64,000 nt of DNA. It comes from Desulforhabdus sp. TSK (GTDB lineage: Bacteria > Desulfobacterota > Syntrophobacteria > Syntrophobacterales > Syntrophobacteraceae). Below are positions 34,476 through 43,565 of the stretch, in pieces (position 1 is the first letter of the stretch; each line of letters opens with the position of its first letter). The position numbers were made by a program, and so were the translations under genes. The stretch spans positions 1 to 64,000 of the forward strand of contig NZ_BQXM01000001.1 in NCBI RefSeq assembly GCF_022836495.1. Direction: 5' to 3'. A model generated the notes under the pieces. It did not search any database, was not told the DNA's origin, and saw only the letters and a program-made list of their open reading frames with translations.

Positions 34476-35138
34476 ATGAAAGATAAATCCTGCAATGTAG
34501 GAGCGACCTGCCTGTCTCCCCAACGAAACCGCCGTTCAATCCGGTTGCAGGGATACGATTATTCCCAGGCCGGAGCCTATTTCGTGACCATCTGCACCCA
34601 AAATCGAGAATGCCTGTTTGGGGAAATCGTGGACGGGGAAATGCGGCTGAATGCTGCGGGTGTTATGGTTCAAACGGTTTGGGATGAAATACCCGTCCAT
34701 TATTCAGGCATCGATATCGATGAATTCGTCGTCATGCCCAACCACATCCACGGAATCATTGCCATCGTAGGGGCGGCCCCCTGTGGCCGCCCTTTCCGGG
34801 GGCAGGCACACGATGGGCAGGCACGGAATGCGCCACCCCAGGGCGGGCAGGCACGGGGCGGGCAGGCACGGGGGCCTGCCCCTACGCGGTTGTCGTTGTC
34901 GGATGTGGTGCATCGATTCAAAACGATGACGACCAAACTGTATGTGGATGGCGTCAAACAATCAGGATGGCCGCCGTTCCCCGGCAGGTTGTGGCAACGC
35001 AATTATTGGGAGCACATCGTCCGCAATCAATCAGAAATGGACCGCATACGGGAATATATCCTGAACAATCCCGCCCAATGGGAATTGGATAAATTGTTCG
35101 TAGGGGCGGCCCCCTGTGGCCGCCCTGATGAGGGGTAA
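34476..35138 (+). CDS. REP-associated tyrosine transposase (Y1/IS200-like), carrying an in-frame repeat
   Basis: A 220-residue single-strand DNA transposase of the Y1 HUH superfamily. YDYSQAGAYFVTICTQNREC and the metal-binding MPNHIHGIIAIV are diagnostic. The catalytic tyrosine is expected in WQRNYWEHIVRNQSEM, and YILNNPAQWELD is typical near the end. Between the HUH motif and SLSDVVHRFKTMTT lies a low-complexity stretch (VGAAPCGRPFRGQAHDGQAR and more) encoded by the repeat at 34767-34885, and the C-terminus runs into the second repeat. Such proteins mobilise REP-type repeats; activity with this insertion is uncertain. Confidence 0.82.
   Translation: MKDKSCNVGATCLSPQRNRRSIRLQGYDYSQAGAYFVTICTQNRECLFGEIVDGEMRLNAAGVMVQTVWDEIPVHYSGIDIDEFVVMPNHIHGIIAIVGAAPCGRPFRGQAHDGQARNAPPQGGQARGGQARGPAPTRLSLSDVVHRFKTMTTKLYVDGVKQSGWPPFPGRLWQRNYWEHIVRNQSEMDRIREYILNNPAQWELDKLFVGAAPCGRPDEG
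34767..34885. repeat. GC-rich repeat A inside the tyrosine transposase gene
   Basis: It begins GTAGGGGCGGCCCCCTGTGG and ends GGCACGGGGGCCTGCCCCTA C, with internal copies of GGGCAGGCAC. The same head and tail occur in repeat B at 35100. It keeps the transposase frame open. Confidence 0.85.
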
Positions 35139-35262
35139 CCCCATGATCGGCAACCCCAGGGTGGGCACGCACATGATCTGCACGCACGGTATAGGAAATC
35201 CCTGGATGACCAACCACGGGGTGACCAACCACCGGTGGGCAGGCACGGGGGCCTGCCCCTAC
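35100..35262. repeat. GC-rich repeat B at the 3' end of the tyrosine transposase gene
   Basis: It shares the 26-bp head and 26-bp tail of repeat A but has a longer, different middle with ACCAACCAC and GCACGCAC units. It covers the last codons of the transposase gene and the spacer. Each head is itself a hairpin (GGGGCGGCC with GGCCGCCC). Confidence 0.85.
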
Positions 35263-35416
35263 GGACGGGTTGTCCGTAACGTCTGCACCTTGCCGTCCGT
35301 TCCCCGTGTGAGCACCACATGCTCTCCTCACCTTTGCGGCATGCCCGGGGAATGAAGGCAGGTAAAAAGCACGACGGGCGATAGAGCCTCATTGCCCCTG
35401 ACGGAGATGTCTGCGT

Positions 35417-36121
35417 ATGATGAAGAAAAATGACCGGCACGTGTGTGCGGTTTGCGGAAAGACGTTTCAAACCCGCGACCTTGTCCCCGGTGCAGCCGTT
35501 CGAGACGTTATCGCCAAAGAGATTGTTCGCGATCATCCCGGTTGGTCGCCGGATGAGAGCTTCATCTGCCGGCCCGACTTGACGAAATACCGGGCGAATT
35601 ATGTTCACTCCCTCCTGGAGTCTGAAAAGGGAGAGCTGACGGTCCTTGAGCAGGAGGTTCTGGACAGCATCAGGGAGCACGAGATCCTCTCGAAGAATGT
35701 CGATACGGAATTCGAACAGAAGTGGACCTTCGGCGAGAGCCTGGCGGATCGCATTGCGACATTCGGCGGAAGCTGGACGTTCCTCATTTGCTTTGGCGCT
35801 TTCCTCGCGCTCTGGATCGGGATGAATTCCACCGTCCTGTTGCTGCATCCTCCCGACCCTTATCCATTCATCCTGTTGAACCTTATTCTTTCCTGCCTTG
35901 CTGCCATCCAGGCCCCGATCATCATGATGAGCCAGAACCGCCAGGAGGCGAAGGATCGACTTCGTTCCCAGCACGACTACCAGGTGAACCTCAAGGCGGA
36001 GCTTGAAATTCGACATCTCCACGACAAGGTCGATCATCTCCTTTCCCACCAGTGGGAACGCCTGGCCCAGATGCAGGAGATCCAGCTCGATCTGCTGACA
36101 GAGATGGGCAAGAGACGGTGA
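35417..36121 (+). CDS. DUF1003 membrane protein with N-terminal cysteine pair
   Basis: A 234-residue protein of the DUF1003 family. The N-terminus has CAVCGKTFQTRDLVPGAAVR, a possible zinc site. The DUF1003 core has two membrane helices (ATFGGSWTFLICFGAFLALW, FILLNLILSCLAAIQAPIIM) followed by the highly conserved MMSQNRQEAKDRLRSQHDYQ and a coiled-coil tail. Function is unknown for the family. A hairpin at 36133-36163 follows the stop and may end transcription. Confidence 0.87.
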   Translation: MMKKNDRHVCAVCGKTFQTRDLVPGAAVRDVIAKEIVRDHPGWSPDESFICRPDLTKYRANYVHSLLESEKGELTVLEQEVLDSIREHEILSKNVDTEFEQKWTFGESLADRIATFGGSWTFLICFGAFLALWIGMNSTVLLLHPPDPYPFILLNLILSCLAAIQAPIIMMSQNRQEAKDRLRSQHDYQVNLKAELEIRHLHDKVDHLLSHQWERLAQMQEIQLDLLTEMGKRR

Positions 36122-36132
36122 CCTGCGGTGGA

Positions 36133-36163
36133 GGGGGCCGCCGGGATCCGCCTGGCGGCCCCC
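36133..36163. terminator. GC-rich hairpin between convergent genes
   Basis: GGGGGCCGCC pairs with GGCGGCCCCC around an 11-base loop. It lies 12 bp after the DUF1003 gene and before the convergent acyl-CoA ligase stop. There is no long T-run on either strand, so termination strength is uncertain. Confidence 0.5.
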
Positions 36164-36231
36164 CTTCCGTCACAAAATTGAAACGCTGCTTCACAGGTTC
36201 ACGCTTCAAACCCCAATTTACAGCCGGACGC

Positions 36232-37899
36232 TCACGCCTTCCCCTGGAGGTATTCGAGGGCTTCTTTGCGGATGACTCGCTTGTTGAGCTTCCCCACGCT
36301 GGTTTTGGCGATGCTGTCCGTCAGGTTGATCCGGTTGGGGACGCCCCATTTGGAAATGACGCCTTTATCCACGTATACCTTGAAGAAATTTTGGATGTCC
36401 TCCTCCGAGACTTTTCCCTTGTAGTCTTCTTTGAGGACAACGAAAGCGAGAGGCCGTTCGCCCCACTTCTCGTCGGGGACGCCCACGACGGCGCATTCGC
36501 TGACGGCCTCATGGCCCATGAGGATGTCTTCCAACTGCAAGGAGGAGATCCATTCCCCTCCCGTCTTGATGACGTCCTTGATACGGTCCGTCACCTGGAG
36601 GTAGCCGTCGGGGTCAATGAAGCCCACATCGCCCGTGTGAAGCCAGCCATCGTCCCAAAGCTCTTCCGATCGTTCCGTCTCCTTGAGATATCCCTGAGTC
36701 AACCACGGGGCGCGGACGGTCACTTCGCCGGTGCTGACGCCGTCTTTGGGGAGAGGCTTTCCAGCCATGTCCACGGTCCTGAGATCCACCAGTGGGATAG
36801 GGATGCCCGTGCGGCATCGGATTCTGATCTGTTCCTCGGTTTCCCACTGCAGCATGTCCGGCTTCAGGTTGGCGAGGGTGAGGATGGGGCAGGTTTCGGA
36901 CATTCCGTACCCTGTGAAGGTGTCGATCCCCAGCTTCATGGCCTGCCTGCAGAGTCCGCGGGACAGCGCCGAGCCCCCGATGATGAGCTTCCAGCCCGTG
37001 ATGTCCACTTCTTTGACCACAGGGCTGCCCAGGAGCATGTGCAGGATGGTGGGCACGCAGTGAGAGAAGGTCACCTTCTCTTTGGCCACCAGCCTCAAAA
37101 TATTGTCGGGAATGTAGCGTCCGGGATAAACCTGCTTGACTCCGAGAACCGTGGCCACGTAAGGCAGCCCCCAGGCATGCACATGGAACATGGGGGTGAG
37201 CGGCATGTACACGTCGTTGGCTCCAAACCTTGGCGGCGCCGTGAATCCGCTCAGACCCGCAAGGGTCCCCAGGGTATGCAGGACCAACTGGCGATGGCTG
37301 AAGTAAACCCCCTTGGGGAGTCCCGTCGTGCCGGTGGTGTAAAAGGTCGTGGCCATGGCGTTCTCGTCGAAATCCGGAAAATCGTAGGCGGCATCGCTTT
37401 CCGCCAGGAGCGCCTCGTACTCTCCCGCGAAGCCGTCCGACGCATCGGCGCTTTTTCCCTCATCCGTGATGAGAACGATCTTCTTCACCGTTTCAAACTG
37501 GTCTTTGATCTGCTCCAGTATGGGCAGAAACTCCCCATTGATGAGGAGCACGTCGTCCGCTGCGTGATTGATGGTGTAGAGAATCTGGTCGGGGGAGAGT
37601 CTCACGTTGATGGTGTGCAGAACCGCGCCCATCATGGGAACGGCGAAGAAGCATTCCAGGTACCGGTGGCTGTCCCAGTCCATCATGCCGACGGTGTCTC
37701 CCTCCTTTACTCCCAGCGCCTTGAGCGTATTGGCCAACTGACCGATGCGCCGGTTGAGGGTTTCGTAGTCGTAACGAACGAGCTCCCTGTAGACAATTTC
37801 CTGCTCCGGTGAGTAGGCGAGGGGGGTATGCAGCAGACGTTTGATGAGAAGCGGGTATTCATAGGCTGATGCTGTCTTCTGGATGAGTTTTACCGACAT
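36232..37899 (-). CDS. fatty acid-CoA ligase (AMP-forming)
   Basis: A 555-residue ANL-superfamily enzyme that activates a carboxylic acid to its CoA thioester through an acyl-AMP. The AMP-binding loop is TTFYTTGTTGLPKGVYFSH, the core motif is FTGYGMSETCPI, and the hinge region has LHTGDVGFIDPDGYLQVTDR. The late lysine-containing end is VGKLNKRVIRKEAL. Length and motifs fit medium or long-chain ligases. It heads the fatty-acid genes that follow on this strand in the sense of pathway, and supplies substrate to the acyl-CoA dehydrogenase. Confidence 0.9.
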   Translation of the reverse strand: MSVKLIQKTASAYEYPLLIKRLLHTPLAYSPEQEIVYRELVRYDYETLNRRIGQLANTLKALGVKEGDTVGMMDWDSHRYLECFFAVPMMGAVLHTINVRLSPDQILYTINHAADDVLLINGEFLPILEQIKDQFETVKKIVLITDEGKSADASDGFAGEYEALLAESDAAYDFPDFDENAMATTFYTTGTTGLPKGVYFSHRQLVLHTLGTLAGLSGFTAPPRFGANDVYMPLTPMFHVHAWGLPYVATVLGVKQVYPGRYIPDNILRLVAKEKVTFSHCVPTILHMLLGSPVVKEVDITGWKLIIGGSALSRGLCRQAMKLGIDTFTGYGMSETCPILTLANLKPDMLQWETEEQIRIRCRTGIPIPLVDLRTVDMAGKPLPKDGVSTGEVTVRAPWLTQGYLKETERSEELWDDGWLHTGDVGFIDPDGYLQVTDRIKDVIKTGGEWISSLQLEDILMGHEAVSECAVVGVPDEKWGERPLAFVVLKEDYKGKVSEEDIQNFFKVYVDKGVISKWGVPNRINLTDSIAKTSVGKLNKRVIRKEALEYLQGKA

Positions 37900-37945
37900 G
37901 GGGGTCTCCTCCCTTTAAGAAATAATTCCCTGAGATCTCCAATCC

Positions 37946-39148
37946 TTAATCCCGAATCACGATGGTGCTCATTCCCATACCACCACCCACGCAAAGCGCC
38001 GCCAGGCCCACTTCCAGGTTGCGGCGCGCCATTTCATAGGCCAGTGAAATGACGATGCGCAGCCCCGTGCAGCCCACCGGGTGCCCCAGGCCGACTCCGC
38101 TCCCGTTGACGTTGGTGATGGTGCGGTCCAATCCCAGACCACGCTCGCAGGCGATGTACTGAGAAGCGAAAGCTTCATTGACTTCGATCAGCTGCATGTC
38201 CTTGACCTGCATACCGGCTTTTTTGAGGACCTTTTCCGTGGACGGCACGGGCCCGTAACCCATGAGGTGCGGCTCGACTCCCGCTGCAGCCTGGGCGGCG
38301 ATGCGGGCCATGGGGGTGAGCGCCAGCTCCCGGGCACGCTTTCGAGTCATGAGAATGGCGGCAGCCGCACCGTCGTTGAGCCCCGACGAATTTCCCGGTG
38401 TGACAGTGCCGCTCTTTTTAAAGACGGGCTTCAGCCTGGCCAGATCTTCCAGGGTCAATCCAAACCGCGGATGCTCGTCCTGCTGAAAGACGACTTTGCT
38501 TCCCTTTTCTCCGGCGACTTCCAGGGGGACGATCTCTTCTTTGAAGCGGCCCGCCTTGATGGCGGCCTCGGCCTTCTGGTGACTTTCCAGCGCCAGCTGA
38601 TCCTGATCCTCACGCGAGATTCCATATTTTTCCGCGAGGTTTTCCGCTGTCACCCCCATGATCATGGGGTCCCCCAGCAGCCGGCTCCCCGAATGGAGCA
38701 TCTCCCACATGGCATCGGTCACTTCATGGTTGGTGAGGCGCATGCCCCACCGGGCGTTGGCCAGGTAGTAGGGAGCGGAGCTCATGGATTCGACGCCCCC
38801 CACCAGGACGACTTCCGCATCGCCGCAGCGGATTTGCTGGACCCCGGAAGCCAGGGCCTGCATGGAGGAGGCGCACTGACGCTGCACCGTGAAGGCCGGG
38901 ATGTGAGAGGGCAATCCGGCCACGAGGAGCGCCGTCCGTGCTGTGTTGGCCTCATCGAAGCACTGCACGCAGTCCCCGAAAATGACCTCCTCGATGAGGT
39001 TGGGGTCCAGGTTTCCCGCGCGCTGGATGGCTTCTTTCATGACATGGGCGCCCAGCTGTGTCGCCCTCACTCCCTTCAGGGCGCCCCCGAATTTTCCAAT
39101 GGCGGTACGCGCCGCCGAAACAATGACTACGTCGTTATCTTTGATCAT
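37946..39148 (-). CDS. acetyl-CoA acetyltransferase (thiolase)
   Basis: A 400-residue thiolase. The nucleophile is Cys92 (VQRQCASSMQALASG), His356 is in VGLGHPVGCTG and the acid-base Cys386 is in ALCVGGGMGMS. It splits beta-ketoacyl-CoA with CoA, or joins two acetyl-CoA. The ATG at 39148 has a strong GGAGGA site 9 bases upstream, so the longer ORF to 39193 is rejected. The neighbours are acyl-CoA dehydrogenase upstream and acyl-CoA ligase downstream, which suggests beta-oxidation, although enoyl-CoA hydratase and hydroxyacyl-CoA dehydrogenase are not in the window. Confidence 0.92.
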   Translation of the reverse strand: MIKDNDVVIVSAARTAIGKFGGALKGVRATQLGAHVMKEAIQRAGNLDPNLIEEVIFGDCVQCFDEANTARTALLVAGLPSHIPAFTVQRQCASSMQALASGVQQIRCGDAEVVLVGGVESMSSAPYYLANARWGMRLTNHEVTDAMWEMLHSGSRLLGDPMIMGVTAENLAEKYGISREDQDQLALESHQKAEAAIKAGRFKEEIVPLEVAGEKGSKVVFQQDEHPRFGLTLEDLARLKPVFKKSGTVTPGNSSGLNDGAAAAILMTRKRARELALTPMARIAAQAAAGVEPHLMGYGPVPSTEKVLKKAGMQVKDMQLIEVNEAFASQYIACERGLGLDRTITNVNGSGVGLGHPVGCTGLRIVISLAYEMARRNLEVGLAALCVGGGMGMSTIVIRD

Positions 39149-39200
39149 ATTCTCATTCCTCCGAACAACGGGAAAGTGCAACCACGGCTGCAAGGGTGAC

Positions 39201-40358
39201 CTAAAGGGTTTTCGAAATCACCAGCCGCTGGATTTCGTTGGAGCCCTCGTAGATCTGAGTGATTTTGGCGTCGCGCATCATGCGCTCCACGGGGTACTCC
39301 TTGATGTAGCCGTAGCCCCCCAGCACCTGGACCGCCTCCGTCGCCACCCACATGGCCACGTCGCTGCAGTAGCACTTGGCCATGGAGCTCATGCGCATCA
39401 TTTCGGGCGAAAGCTGGCTCATATCCTTGGACAAGCCTTCAAACATGCTGCACGCCTTGTAGAGGAGCTGGCGGGCCGCTTCGGTGCGCATGGTCATATC
39501 CGCCAGTTTGAACCCGATGCCCTGGTGTTGGATGATGGGCTTTCCGAAGGTTTCTCGTTCCTTGGCGTAGGCAACGGCATACTCCAGGGATCCGGCCGCA
39601 ATCCCCAGGGCCTGGGCCGCCACGGCAAGACGTGAGAAATCGAGGGTTTTCATCATGATGTGGAACCCCTGTCCCTCGACTCCCAGGAGGTTTTCGGCGG
39701 GTACACGGCAGTCCTCGAAAATGAGCTCCACCGTATCCGACCACCGAATGCCCAGCTTGTTTTCCTTCTTGCCCACGGAGAAGCCCGGAATTCCCTTTTC
39801 CAGGATGAACACACCGGCGTTCTTGTGCGCCGGCTTGTCCGGATTGGTGACGGCATAAACAGTGATCACGTCGGCCACTCCGCCGTTGGTGATGAACGTT
39901 TTTGTGCCATTGAGGATGTAGTGGTCGCCGTCCCTGACGGCGCGGCATCGGAGCCTTGCCACATCGGAGCCGGCGGCGGGCTCTGTCAGGGCAAAGGCGG
40001 CGAGATGCTCACCGGAAGCGAGCTTCGGCAGATACCTGGCGCGCTGGCTCTCGTTGGCAGCGAGGATGATGGGAAGCGATCCCAGTTCCTGGTCGGCGAT
40101 GAGCAGACCCGCTGCTGCATCCACCTTGGAGAGCTCTTCGACGGCGATGGCGAGGGCCAGCATGCCGGCTCCCGATCCGCCGTGGTCTTCGGGGAAGTCA
40201 ATGCCGTAGAGTCCATTTTCACGGAGGAGATCGACCATCTTCCAGTCGAAATGAGCCTCTTCATCCCGTTGCCCGGCGCCTGGGGCGACCTTCTCCCTGG
40301 CGAGGCGGCGCACGGTATCCTGGAGCATCCGCTGTTCTTCTGTCAGATCATATTGCAT
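39201..40358 (-). CDS. acyl-CoA dehydrogenase
   Basis: A 385-residue FAD enzyme that oxidises acyl-CoA to enoyl-CoA. It has the FAD and substrate motifs AFALTEPAAGSDVA and FITNGGVADVITVYAV, ending with the catalytic base Glu371 in QIYEGSNEIQRLVISK. Electrons would go to electron-transfer flavoprotein, whose genes are not here. It is the first structural gene downstream of the TetR gene on the same strand; the spacing to the thiolase (52 bp) fits an operon. Confidence 0.93.
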   Translation of the reverse strand: MQYDLTEEQRMLQDTVRRLAREKVAPGAGQRDEEAHFDWKMVDLLRENGLYGIDFPEDHGGSGAGMLALAIAVEELSKVDAAAGLLIADQELGSLPIILAANESQRARYLPKLASGEHLAAFALTEPAAGSDVARLRCRAVRDGDHYILNGTKTFITNGGVADVITVYAVTNPDKPAHKNAGVFILEKGIPGFSVGKKENKLGIRWSDTVELIFEDCRVPAENLLGVEGQGFHIMMKTLDFSRLAVAAQALGIAAGSLEYAVAYAKERETFGKPIIQHQGIGFKLADMTMRTEAARQLLYKACSMFEGLSKDMSQLSPEMMRMSSMAKCYCSDVAMWVATEAVQVLGGYGYIKEYPVERMMRDAKITQIYEGSNEIQRLVISKTL

Positions 40359-40443
40359 GGTGGATAGTTCTCCCTTGAAGTGAAATCCAAATCCCTTCCG
40401 TCAAGAGCATCAACACGGATGAGCCCTGTCGGCTCGCCCAGAC

Positions 40444-41034
40444 TCACCAGTCGGCAAGCATTTCGATGAAGGCCTGGGCCAGCTCATCGATGGTCTGCTC
40501 CCCTTCCCGCAGCAGCCCCTGCACGGCGATTCCCTGGACGAGCCCGACAAAGGCCATGGCCGTCATTCGAGGGTTCGTGATGCGCGGGTTGTCCCGGAGC
40601 ACCCGTGAAAGGGCATCCACAAAGCCCGTGTAAATGTCCTTGAGCCGTTGTTCGACGGGGTGGTTGCTGCCCGCGAACTCCGTGGCCAGCGCGGCAAGAC
40701 AGATGGTGGCCTCGGGTTGGCGGTTGAAATGGCTGCACATGATGCGCACCATTTCCGTCACCACTTTCAGGGAGCCCTTTTCGACACCGTTCAGGTAATC
40801 CGAGTAGATGCGAATGCCCCGTTCGAGGCGCTCGATGACCGCATCGAGCACAGCCTCCTTGGACGAAAAATGGTGAAAGATGGCGCCCGAAGTCAGACCG
40901 ATTGACTGGCAAATGTCCGTAATGGTGGTCTTATGATAGCCCTGCCGCGCGAAGAGCTGGGTGGCCGCCACGAGGATCGTTTTGCGCGTGTGCTGTGCCT
41001 GCACTTCTTTTTTTGAACCGGTTTTCGTTTTCAT
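40444..41034 (-). CDS. TetR-family transcriptional regulator of the fatty-acid genes
   Basis: A 196-residue regulator. The N-terminal DNA-binding domain reads TRKTILVAATQLFARQGYHK then TTITDICQSIGLTSGAIFHH, a clear TetR helix-turn-helix. The C-terminal helices form the ligand-binding domain. It is followed on the same strand by acyl-CoA dehydrogenase, thiolase and ligase genes, so an acyl-CoA-responsive repressor of the FadR/PsrA kind is a reasonable inference. An operator-like inverted repeat lies 17 bp before its start (41051-41068). Confidence 0.88.
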   Translation of the reverse strand: MKTKTGSKKEVQAQHTRKTILVAATQLFARQGYHKTTITDICQSIGLTSGAIFHHFSSKEAVLDAVIERLERGIRIYSDYLNGVEKGSLKVVTEMVRIMCSHFNRQPEATICLAALATEFAGSNHPVEQRLKDIYTGFVDALSRVLRDNPRITNPRMTAMAFVGLVQGIAVQGLLREGEQTIDELAQAFIEMLADW

Positions 41035-41050
41035 GGGAGATATAAATATT

Positions 41051-41068
41051 ACATAGTAGGTAGTATGT
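41051..41068. promoter_or_regulatory. operator-like inverted repeat upstream of the TetR gene
   Basis: ACATAGTAGGTAGTATGT is symmetric at 14 of 18 positions (ACATA...TATGT outer arms, TA pairs inside). It sits directly before the TetR start, the usual place for an autoregulatory site of this family. Confidence 0.55.
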
Positions 41069-41632
41069 CAAATGTATTTTGCAGGATCCGCGAATTTTAC
41101 AGCACCGCTGTGCCGGCCAATCCGTCCGCCACGTATGGGGGAGGGGGGCAATGTTGTCGGCCTAAGCTCCATCGTCATTCCAGCGAAAGCCGGAATCCAG
41201 GGAAATCCAGACTCTTTGGAGCCCGGTTTTCACCGGATTGATCTACAGTGGCCATTGTGGGAGGGGAAGGGGCTCCGGGTCCGACTGCGAGGGCCTCCGG
41301 CATTTGGGGAAAATCCTTGCAAGGACTTTATGCATAAAATAGAATAAAGCCCCATAAGGATGTGGGAGAATCCTTTTCTGCAATGTTGTCCCCAATGCCA
41401 CGTTTCCCGCCCCTTTGAGATTTCCAGGCTTGTCCCACATCTCGAGAGGGTGCAAAAGTCAATGCTGTTGCATCGAGTGCTTGTGGCCGTACCGGCGAAG
41501 CCTGAGCGCGGGTTTTTCCCACCGTTCTATTCCGGGTTTTTGCCAGGGTGATGTTGAGTCGGCAACACGGTCAACCTTTCGATTTCTCTTACCGGATGTG
41601 AAACCACGACCCTGATTTGGAAAGGAGCTCCC
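41069..41632. other. intergenic region with a repeat fragment
   Basis: No credible gene was found in these 564 bp. At about 41173-41207, TCATTCCAGCGAAAGCCGGA with following bases resembles the internal palindrome of the MITE-like element but lacks its ends. CCATAAGGATGTGGGAGAAT at 41352 resembles the sequence just before the tyrosine transposase start at 34476. Confidence 0.5.
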
Positions 41633-42085
41633 ATGAACGACGGCAGCTTTAAAGTGAGACTCATGAAGGCCGACGATTTCGACGCAGTTGTCGCCATCGA
41701 CGAAAAGGTACTCAAGGCGCGGCGGCCCGAATACTACGAAATGAAATTTGAACGGCTGGTCAGATCCAGAGATTATGTGCCCGCCTCACTCGTGGCGGAG
41801 AAAGCGGACGGCACGGTGGTGGGTTTTGTCATGGGGGAAATCTATATGGGAGAATATGGAATCTTCCAGGAGCAGGCTACCCTCGATACCCTCGGCATCG
41901 ATCCGGATTACCAGCATAAAGGCATCGGCAAGCAGTTGATGGATGAATTTGTGGGGCATTTGAAAAAGCTCGGGGTTCAAAAGATATACACCCTCGTCAC
42001 CTGGAATGATTCCAAGATGATCCATTTCTTTGGCTCCAACCAGTTCACTCCGTCCAGAACCATCAACCTGGAGCGCGTTCTTTAA
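41633..42085 (+). CDS. GNAT-family N-acetyltransferase
   Basis: A 150-residue acetyltransferase with the complete GNAT fold. It starts FKVRLMKADDFDAVVAIDEK; motif A for acetyl-CoA binding is DTLGIDPDYQHKGIGKQLMD (R/Q-x-x-G-x-G/A form QHKGIG), and motif B has IYTLVTWNDSKMIHFFGSNQ. A good AAAGGAG site precedes ATG 41633. The substrate is not predictable; the pattern resembles RimI-like or small-molecule acetyltransferases. Confidence 0.87.
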   Translation: MNDGSFKVRLMKADDFDAVVAIDEKVLKARRPEYYEMKFERLVRSRDYVPASLVAEKADGTVVGFVMGEIYMGEYGIFQEQATLDTLGIDPDYQHKGIGKQLMDEFVGHLKKLGVQKIYTLVTWNDSKMIHFFGSNQFTPSRTINLERVL

Positions 42086-42302
42086 TGGGATGGCTGGCGT
42101 CTCGTATCCCGTGGGTGTTCATTCCACCGGCTTCGGGACCGGCTGATGCTCGCCAGGGAACAGAATTTCATTTCCCGTTCGCCTTTCCATACCCGGGGCG
42201 AACGGGGAGCCACCTAGGCGCGTTCGTGCTGAGGGACAGAAGCACGAGCGCAAGCTCTCAAGCTCAACAAGTGGAATGCAGTGGAAAGGGAAGAAAGAGC
42301 AG

Positions 42303-43505
42303 ATGATGGAGGAAGTAGGGGCCTTTGATCCTGTCCCCAAAGAAGAGCTGTTGAAGCGCATGGATGGGCTCAAAGGCCTGATGGCAAAAAGTGGCATCGA
42401 TTTTGGCGTCATTTTTCAGAACGTGGACGAATTCTATTTCACCGGTACCACCCAGAAAGGGGTGCTCGTCATCCCTCTCCATGGCGAACCCCTCTTTTTC
42501 CTGGAAAAGAGCATCGAACGGGGAAGACTGGAATCGCCCCTCGACATCATCCCCATCAAGAAGGAAAAGGAAATCAAGGAAGTCCTCCAGTCGAAGGGGC
42601 TTCTCAGGGGCATAGCCGGACTGGAGCTCGACGTGCTGCCCGTGGCGGCTTTCGAGAGGTTGAGGCGCAACCTCGGTTTCGACCGCCATGCCGATCTGGC
42701 TCCATGCATCAGGGAGGTGAGGATGGTCAAGAGCCCCTTTGAGATCACTCAGCTCCGAAAGTCCGGCGGCATGATGGCCCCCGTATTCGAGGCTGCCAGA
42801 CATGCGGTCCGGGAAGGGGCATCAGAAATCGACATCGAAGCGGCCCTCATCGGCATCGGTCGAAGGCATGGCCACCAGGGCTTCCTGCGAATGCGGGGGA
42901 TCAACCAGGAAATGACCCTCATGGCCGTTCAGGCGGGGTATACGGGCGCCATGGTCACTTATGCCGACGTACCCATTGCAGGTGCGGGCATTACTCCGGC
43001 GATTCCACAGGGCTCCTCCTTCAAGTGCGTGGAACGGGGGATCCCCGTCACCATCGATTATGGTGGAGGATACAACGGTTATATCACTGACGAAACAAGG
43101 ACCTTTGTGGTGGGCAAGCTTGCAGAGCCCTTCCAAAGGTTTTTCCAGTGTGCCCTGGAAATCATTGAAGACGCCATGGCCTACGTGAAAGAGGGCGTTG
43201 AATGCACGGACGTCTTCGCTCGAGCGTATCGCATCGCGGAAAAGGCGAGCCTTCAGGACTATTTTATGGGACACGGGGAAGGGCAGGTGTCCTTCATCGG
43301 ACATGGCATCGGCCTGGAAATCAACGAGCTTCCTGTTATTACCGCCCGGCACAGGAGGGTACTGACAGAGGGAATGGTGTTTGCCTTTGAACCCAAATTT
43401 GTCCTGCCGGGGCAGGGGGCTGTCGGAATCGAGCTCGATTTCATCGTGCGCAAGGATAAGCTCGAGCGGGTGACAAACGATTCCTTTGAGCTTGTCACCG
43501 TGTGA
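42303..43505 (+). CDS. M24-family metallopeptidase (Xaa-Pro peptidase-like)
   Basis: A 400-residue two-domain protein. The N-terminal creatinase-like domain covers about 1-140 and the pita-bread catalytic domain follows. Metal ligands are visible in VTIDYGGGYNGYITDETRTF, the His in FIGHGIGLEINELP and the glutamates in MVFAFEPKF and GAVGIELDF. It would cleave X-Pro bonds in peptides. ATG 42303 has AAGGGAAG upstream; 42276 is an alternative. It stands alone after the GNAT gene, with a repeat following. Confidence 0.88.
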   Translation: MMEEVGAFDPVPKEELLKRMDGLKGLMAKSGIDFGVIFQNVDEFYFTGTTQKGVLVIPLHGEPLFFLEKSIERGRLESPLDIIPIKKEKEIKEVLQSKGLLRGIAGLELDVLPVAAFERLRRNLGFDRHADLAPCIREVRMVKSPFEITQLRKSGGMMAPVFEAARHAVREGASEIDIEAALIGIGRRHGHQGFLRMRGINQEMTLMAVQAGYTGAMVTYADVPIAGAGITPAIPQGSSFKCVERGIPVTIDYGGGYNGYITDETRTFVVGKLAEPFQRFFQCALEIIEDAMAYVKEGVECTDVFARAYRIAEKASLQDYFMGHGEGQVSFIGHGIGLEINELPVITARHRRVLTEGMVFAFEPKFVLPGQGAVGIELDFIVRKDKLERVTNDSFELVTV

Positions 43506-43565
43506 CGGCTGTGAAGCGCCGACCTATATTCCAAATGGATGAGATCGTGACTTGTTGATGATCCT

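Noticed and set aside
34800-35262. CRISPR array in the GC-rich repeats
   Set aside because: The short GGGCAGGCAC and ACCAACCAC units are unequal in spacing, lack unique spacers of constant length, and lie within or beside a transposase gene.
36052-37812. Plus-strand open frame of 586 codons
   Set aside because: Antisense to the acyl-CoA ligase gene, whose motifs are intact on the minus strand.
42085-42306. Small gene between the acetyltransferase and peptidase
   Set aside because: No ribosome-binding site, no family character, and it overlaps the peptidase start.
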